Shown: one piece after another, positions 53,501-62,500 of the stretch | Layout of the letters: every line of letters starts with the position of its first letter | Numbering within the stretch: the stretch's first letter is position 1 | NCBI RefSeq assembly: GCF_026151205.1 | Contig: NC_087082.1 | Span: 19,003,401-19,067,400, forward strand | Origin: Bolinopsis microptera | Taxonomy: Eukaryota; Ctenophora; Tentaculata; Lobata; Bolinopsidae | Length of the DNA: 64,000 bases | Reading direction: 5' to 3' | Made by a program: the position numbers and the translations under genes | Notes under the pieces: model-generated | Told to the model about the DNA's origin: nothing | The model's database searches: none | The model's input: only the letters and a program-made list of their open reading frames with translations

Positions 53501-56500
53501 GAATTGACATGAATTATTGAGTAACATATTTTATTTTAAAATCCCACAGCCTATTATAATGTCAGATACGTGTAAATTCGCCTATAACGTCTATTTAAAG
53601 TTTAAAGTCATTAAATAATTATTAGTGTTAGACAACATTGAAGTGGGCGCGTTTTATATAACAGCTTCACTCTGCAGATCATCAAACATGGTGAATAATG
53701 ACTCATGAATATTTAATATGCACTTATTAGTCATTATATTAATGTAATAATGTGTAAAGTATTGTGTTTGGTACAGTGTTATAATCACGACCGTCCAAGT
53801 ATCAATACCATCATTCAGCTAAAAGATTCTGATCTATCTTTAAAACTAAGTTAATTAATTAAGTATAAATATTATATACTAAGTATAAATGCTCTGATAA
53901 CGAACATTATGTAAGTTCAGTAAACAGGTGTGGGACAACAATTCATATCATCAGGACACACTTCATAATTTGTAATACTTGCAACACTACTATTATATAA
54001 CAAATAATTCGAAGAGGTTCTCTAAAGATGATAATTTACTCGAAGAGCCTAAACTGTGTATGATTAGCCTCTCCAAACAAATCTTAAGACACACTTTATA
54101 ATTATAATTGCAACTAAGGAATGTTCCTAACTCTTCTGTTATTAGCCTATCTAAATATCATGATCTTATATATAATATATACCGTATCAGTACCCTTCAT
54201 AATATAGTCCTCCTCCTCTGAACACCTGTTATCTCACAGTCAGTACGTGTTTTACAGTGTTTCAGTGGGTAGCAGTCTCAGCAGCTGTTGTTTAGCAGAG
54301 TTCTAGTGTTTAATATTCATTTAGCTGGCTGAATCTGAGTATAAACCAGGAAAAAAGCAGGTACATTTCTTTTGTGGTTATTAAATAAACTAATAAAGAA
54401 AGAAGTGTTTGAGGAGACTGTGAAAATGTGTGTTTTCCTTTCGTTATACCATGTATACATTCATCAGTTGAAATGTTAAGCCTAGTTTTAGTAGATAGGT
54501 GTAAATTCCTCAGACACATACATTTATTATATCGTGTGTGGGTACTACCAGCATTAGTACTAGTTACTAGTTACTAGTTACTAGTTACTAGTTACTAGTT
54601 ACTAGTAACTAGTAACTAGTAACTAGTAACTCATATAATGATAGAAAACAAGTGTTTTACTATAGAACTACAAAAATGGGACTATTAAATTAACAGATAG
54701 TTACTAGTAACTAGTTACTAGTTACTAATTACTACTGGGACTATTAAATTAACAAATATGCTGATACATTTTGGAGAAGTGTCTGTTGACAGTTTAATAT
54801 TTTTCCTTCGTTAAACTATGAGTAAGATTCGTAGTATATTGATATCATGAACAATATCTATATTGTATATAATCAAGATTTGTACATTTTGTAATAAATG
54901 ATATATCCCAGTGGCCAGTAGTCAATACAAATGTATTCCAAATGTAAATCCTTGTAGTACGTTTGGAACATCGTGCATATTCTTGATATATCTCAAGAGT
55001 TAGGGTGTTTCCTAGATATCTGACGTTGCAACTCTACTACTCAGGATTCAGTTTACCGCAAACTAAAGCTCACATTTTCAGGTTGTGAAATTAAAGGTGT
55101 TACCTACAGTAACGGAAACTAAAGCTCACATTTTCAGGTTGTGAAATTAAAGGTGTTGCCTACAGTAACGGAGAATAAAGCCCCCGTTGCCGTGATTAAA
55201 CCTGCCGGGAAAGTATCTTTTAAACTTCCTGCCGAGTTCTCCCTCAACGGTATTGATAGTCACGATGATGATAAGGTACCAGTTATTGCACTGTTTTACT
55301 TTAAAATAAGATTTTCTATAAAGTTCTACGATGATTTTAAAGGTTTTATTCTAACCTTGTTATTTGCATTGGAGATGTTAACTTTGAAGTCGTGCTGAAG
55401 AGTACATAATATGTATATTATTTTAACAATAATTGTAACTCTTGAAGAGTACATAATATGTATATTATTTTAACAATAATTGTAACTCTTGAGTCGACGC
55501 TTGCGACTACGAGTCACTAAACCTCATTTTCATGTGTACATGACTACCATCAATAATAGACATATAATGCATAATTCAATGCGTACCAGTTACAATTATT
55601 GCTAAAATCAATCTTAAGATTCTAAACTCATTTATCTTGAGGCGACTTGTTTATTTTAAACGTTAGCTCTATTATTACACATGCGATACCATCATGTTAA
55701 TACTGATAGTGTTGTTGTATAATAATAGTGAATAATGGTACATGATGTCTGCCTCATCAGTCAATGGTCGAAATAACACGTACTTACATAATACTATAAT
55801 ATTACAATACCAATGAGGGTTATTTTACATTTTGGTATAGGTACGCCCATATCTGTTTATAAAGAGAATTTTATAACAAGTATCTTCCAATTATAGGGGT
55901 AAATATAAGTATTGCTAGGGTTAGACACAAATAAAAGGCAGAGCTAAACATTATTAACTAGCATAATCTCAATCTAGCAGAATATTTGTTTCCATAACAT
56001 GCTAAAGTAAGATGTACCTTTTCAGTCCGGAAACTGGTAAAACCGGTTCAAGTCTTTCAGTGCTTATCTCTGTTGATTGTAACGTGCAGCTACAGTGGTT
56101 TGTGTATCACCGTGTTACACGACCATGACCATCCCGCCCAGCGAGTATGGTGAAAAGGAGATCAACATGTTAAGGGGTGACTCAGTTGAACTTCTCAGCA
56201 AGGCTTTGAACGAGATGGAGATCACAGCAATAAGGCAACTATCCCCTTCGTGCGTGAAGAAGATGAACAAGGGTACTGCGTGTGACTTGTTGTACGATGC
56301 ATTAAAATATTTGGAGGAGTTCACTGGTGTCGTATCCACGGACTACAAGATGGCCTCCAACTCAGTTAAACATCAGATGTTCGAGACACAGGAGACCATC
56401 ATTAAGCTGCAGTCAGAACTTCTAGCCTGCAAAAATGAACAGTTGGAATCGTTGCAGACGTCAGTTAAATCGTCAGTCGGAGAGTCTGTCAAGGCTGAAT

Positions 56501-59500
56501 TCCAATCCTTCAGCTCGGTATTACAGGCGAATTGTCCAGAATCTCAGAAGCCAGTCAGTTCTGAAATGATCAAGAGAGCTGTGAAAACTGTGGTACAGGA
56601 GGAAGACCGAAACAAAAATCTGATGATTTTTGGTTTATCGGAGCAGGACAATGAGGAGCTCAGCACCGTGGTCAGTGAAGTGTTCTCAGCAATCGGAGAG
56701 AAACCCAGAATCGAAGCTAGTAGAGTCGGAAAGCTCAAACCTGGCAAGGCTGTGAGACCAGTTAAAGTGACTGCGACAAGTGCAACAATTGTTAATCAGA
56801 TTCTTGCTAAATCGAGAAACCTGCGAGCAACGGAAAAGTTTAAAACTGTTTTTATCAGCCCAGATCGATCTCCAGAACAGAGAGCCAAGCAAAGAGAACT
56901 CGTCAGGGACATGAAACGACTGGTAACTGAGCAGCCTGATAAGCTACACTTTATCAGAAACGGTGCTATAAAGAGTACTGATAAGACTAATAAGACTGCA
57001 GAATGAGCTTGTGTGTTTTTAATTATTGATTATTTTTAGTGTATTCAAGTTTTTTTTTGTGTGGAGGATGTTTTAACTCACTCTTGTGTGCCCAGTCTTG
57101 CACTGTCAGTATTTCTCGACACTTTGAGCACACAAAACTGTCAGTTTTCGCGACAATTGTCAGATTTCGTTTTCAGTTCTGTCAATTTCAAATTCGCTAC
57201 TAGCTCTACTACTAGTAGTCTACTTCAGCTCACATTAAAGGGAGTTTTCGTCGTGCGTGTAGCGCCCTTCAAGTTTAACTTGGACGGATAGGATTTATAA
57301 AACTTCTGATTATAATATTTATACTATATTGTATTTTGTATTTATGTATTTTAGTAAATGGTCATTAGAACCACCGGCACCGTCCGGGCCCAAACAAACA
57401 AACAAGTCTCATGGCAAATTAGGGCTAAATTATGAGACATGAGGTCATGTTTATAATTATAACCAATCAGCTCTTAAATAAAAGCATTAAACATCTCACT
57501 AACAGCCCCACCCCTCCCCAACTCTGATATTAAATGAAATCCTCACAATAAACCCATTGCAGATAGTGTCCTACGCCTGGACCATAGAGGCTAGACCAGT
57601 AGCAAGCAGTGAGAATTTCGTCAAGCTTATCGGTAATTAACATATTTCTCATAATCTTTCATCGTGCTTTTAGAAAAGTATTATTCGCAACAATTATACT
57701 GTTTGCGCAATTTTGCAGGCTACATTATACTGACTGAGGTATTACCTTTAGTAAATTTTACGATCATCTGATTACGATAATGTACATAATTGTTATTTGT
57801 TAAATTGGTTTTTGTTTTTTGCGTTATATGATCACACTATAAAGTTCCTATTTATTATCGTGAACTCTATTTCGCCTATCAATAATGCTGAGAACGTATA
57901 GTGCGTTATAAGTAATATAATTGACTTGTTTATTTATAATTTGATATGAAGTTACGCCGGCTTACATCTGAGCTCTCCCGTAAGTTAAGCGCTAAAATAG
58001 AGTCTAAATATTATTTCGACGAAATAAGGTCTACTTGTTATCTTAGTCGGAAGGCGCGATAATATATTTTGTTAGATACAATGCGTCACATGCTGCGCGT
58101 TCTGCGCGCGCATTTCTTATTTATTTCATATTAACTTGTCATGTTGCGTTGATCTGATCGGTACTTATTGTTCATCGCGGCATGCGAATAGGTTTTGCTC
58201 TACGGTTGAGAAACTCGGACACTGGAAAAGGCCTAACAGAAATATTCTGGACGGGGCATACAAAATTTAATCAGGCATCCTGAGATGCTAGCACGTAATC
58301 TCGTCTTGTGGGAACATGTGAATGGTAGAGCTAGAAGAGGATGTGGAAGTAACCGTCTTCGGACGATGCTAAACTTACAGATTTTGCAAATAGTCACTAG
58401 AGCGTCAACTGTCAAGATGTTAACAGTCGTCACTAAAATAGTCACTAGAGCATGAGCAGTCACTTGAGGTATATTAACAGTTAAAACGTAACGTTTCAGG
58501 TGAAACTACGGATACGTTACACGTAAAAGTCTCACAAGGAGAAGGGGAATTCAAGTTCAAACTCGAGGTAAGAGTTAAAGGGGGGAGGGGGGGGGGGGTT
58601 CATCCTGATTTTTAGGTAAGAGTTAACAAGGGTTAACCGATATAAAACTAAATATATTTACAGTCGCCGTTTTAATTATAGCCCCACCACTTCCTGAACC
58701 TAAACTTAACCCCTGCGTTACTAATAGTAGTTACTATGGTTACTAAAAACTAAAATAAACACAGGTGAAAGATAAATCTGGTTTAACTGGTTCGGCCTCT
58801 AAATCAGTGCTCATTTTGGCTGAGGACGATTTCCCTCCCAGGTAAAACTACAAACCTAGCACTGTGCCAGTGGCACTGACACTTCACTTTAGGAATATTC
58901 TATCTACATTTTTATGTCAAGTTGCTTGTAAGAAAAGTATTACATATTTTACAACTACTGCCATTATAATATGTAGCATGCATATTAATTCCGTCAATGC
59001 ATATCAACATTGTCAATGCCACGTACTTTTATCCGTACTTTCTTATCTTGATACTCTCTCACTATCAGTGCTAAAGTTTCCTCTGCTCTGGTTCTTACTC
59101 TACCTAAGAATTCCGCTGTTCTGTATGGCAACGGCAGCAAAGATGACCACGAAATAACAAAGTAAGTTATTTTGGGTTCCGGCCAAAGTAAGGAACCACT
59201 GAACAACACCTGAACACCACCTGAACACCACCTGAACAACACCTGAACACCACCTGAACAACACCTGAACAACACTGAACAACACCTGAACACCACTGAA
59301 CAACACCTGAACAACACCTGAACAACACCTGAACACCACCTGAACACCACCTGAACAACACCTGAACAACACCTGAACAACACCTGAACAACACCTGAAC
59401 AACACCTGAACAACACCTGAACAACACCTGAACAACACCTGAACAACACCTGAACACCACCTGAACAACACCTGAACAACACCTGAACAACACCTGAACA

Positions 59501-62500
59501 ACACCTGAACAACACCTGAACAACACTGAAAAACACCTGAACAACACCTGAACAACACCTGAACAACACCTGAACAACACCTGAACAACACCTGAACAAC
59601 ACCTGAACACCACTGAAAAACACCTGAACACCACCTGAACACCACCTGAACAACACCTGAACACCACTGAAAAACACCTGAACACCACCTGAACACCACC
59701 TGAACAACACCTGAACACCACTGAAAAACACCTGAACACCACCTGAACACCACCTGAACAACACCTGAACACCACTGAAAAACACCTGAACACCACCTGA
59801 ACACCACCTGAACAACACCTGAACACCACTGAAAAACACCTGAACACCACCTGAACACCACCTGAACAACACCTGAACACCACTGAAAAACACCTGAACA
59901 CCACCTGAACACCACCTGAACAACACCTGAACACCACTGAAAAACACCTGAACACCACTGAACAACACCTGAACAACACCTGAACACCACCTGAACAACA
60001 CCTGAACACCACTGAAAAACACCTGAACACCACCTGAACACCACCTGAACAACACCTGAACACCACTGAAAAACACCTGAACACCACTGAACAACACCTG
60101 AACAACACCTGAACACCACCTGAACAACACCTGAACACCACCTGAACACCACCTGAACAACACCTGAACACCACCTGAACAACACCTGAACACCACTGAA
60201 AAACACCTGAACACCACCTGAACACCACCTGAACAACACCTGAACACCACTGAATAACACCTGAACACCACTGAAAAACACCTGAACAACACCTGAACAC
60301 CACCTGAACAACACCTGAACACCACTGAAAAACACCTGAACACCACCTGAACACCACCTGAACAACACCTGAACAACACCTGAACAACACCTGAACAACA
60401 CCTGAACACCACTGAAAAACACCTGAACACCACCTGAACACCACCTGAACAACACCTGAACAACACCTGAACAACACCTGAACAACACCTGAACAACACC
60501 TGAACAACACCTGAACAACACCTGAACAACACCTGAACAACACCTGAACACCACTGAATAACACCTGAACACCACTGAACAACACCTGAACACCACTGAA
60601 CACCACCTGAACAACACCTGAACAACACCTGAACAACACCTGAACACCACTGAACAACACCTGAACACCACTGAACACCACCTGAACAACACCTGAACAA
60701 CACCTGAACAACACCTGAACAACACCTGAACAACACCTGAACACCACTGAAAAACACCTGAACACCACTGAACACCACCTGAACAACACCTGAACAACAC
60801 CTGAACACCACTGAACAACACCTGAACACCACTGAACACCACCTGAACAACACCTGAACAACACCTGAACAACACCTGAACAACACCTGAACAACACCTG
60901 AACACCACTGAACAACACCTGAACACCACTGAACACCACCTGAACAACACCTGAACAACACCTGAACAACACCTGAACAACACCTGAACAACACCTGAAC
61001 ACCACCTGAACACCACCTGAACAACACCTGAACACCACTGAAAAACACCTGAACACCACCTGAACACCACCTGAACAACACCTGAACACCACTGAACAAC
61101 ACCTGAACAACACCTGAACACCACCTGAACAACACCTGAACACCACTGAAAAACACCTGAACACCACCTGAACAACACCTGAACACCACTGAAAAACACC
61201 TGAACACCACTGAACAACACCTGAACAACACCTGAACACCACCTGAACAACACCTGAACACCACCTGAACACCACCTGAACAACACCTGAACACCACCTG
61301 AACAACACCTGAACACCACTGAAAAACACCTGAACACCACCTGAACACCACCTGAACAACACCTGAACACCACTGAATAACACCTGAACACCACTGAAAA
61401 ACACCTGAACACCACCTGAACAACACCTGAACAACACCTGAACAACACCTGAACAACACCTGAACACCACTGAATAACACCTGAACACCACTGAACAACA
61501 CCTGAACACCACTGAACAACACCTGAACAACACCTGAACAACACCTGAACAACACCTGAACACCACCTGAACAACACCTGAACAACACCTGAACAACACC
61601 TGAACAACACCTGAACAACACCTGAACACCACCTGAACAACACCTGAACAACACCTGAACACCACCTGAACAACACCTGAACACCACTGAAAAACACCTG
61701 AACAACACTGAACAACACCTGAACACCACTGAACAACACCTGAACAACACCTGAACAACACCTGAACAACACCTGAACACCACCTGAACAACACCTGAAC
61801 AACACCTGAACAACACCTGAACAACACCTGAACAACACCTGAATAACACCTGAACACCACCTGAACACCACTGAACACCACTGAACAACACCTGAACACC
61901 ACTGAACAACACCTGAACACCACTGAACAACACCTGAACACCACCTGAACAACACCTGAACAACACCTGAACAACACCTGAACACCACCTGAACAACACC
62001 TGAACACCACCTGAACAACACCTGAACAACACCTGAACACCACCTGAACAACACTGAACAACACCTGAACACCACTGAACAACACCTGAACAACACCTAA
62101 ACAACACCTGAACAACACCTGAACACCACCTGAACAACACCTGAACAACACCTGAACAACACCTGAACAACACCTGAACAACACCTGAATAACACCTGAA
62201 CACCACCTGAACACCACTGAACACCACTGAACAACACCTGAACACCACTGAACAACACCTGAACACCACCTGAACAACACCTGAACAACACCTGAACACC
62301 ACTGAACAACACCTGAACAACACCTGAACAACACCTGAACAACACCTGAACAACACCTGAACAACACCTGAATAACACCTGAACACCACCTGAACACCAC
62401 TGAACACCACTGAACAACACCTGAACACCACTGAACAACACCTGAACACCACCTGAACAACACCTGAACAACACCTGAACACCACTGAACAACACCTGAA

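Noticed and set aside
55082..55137. Use of the first of two duplicated acceptors
   Set aside because: It leads to an in-frame TGA after 19 codons; the second acceptor continues the PKD domain.
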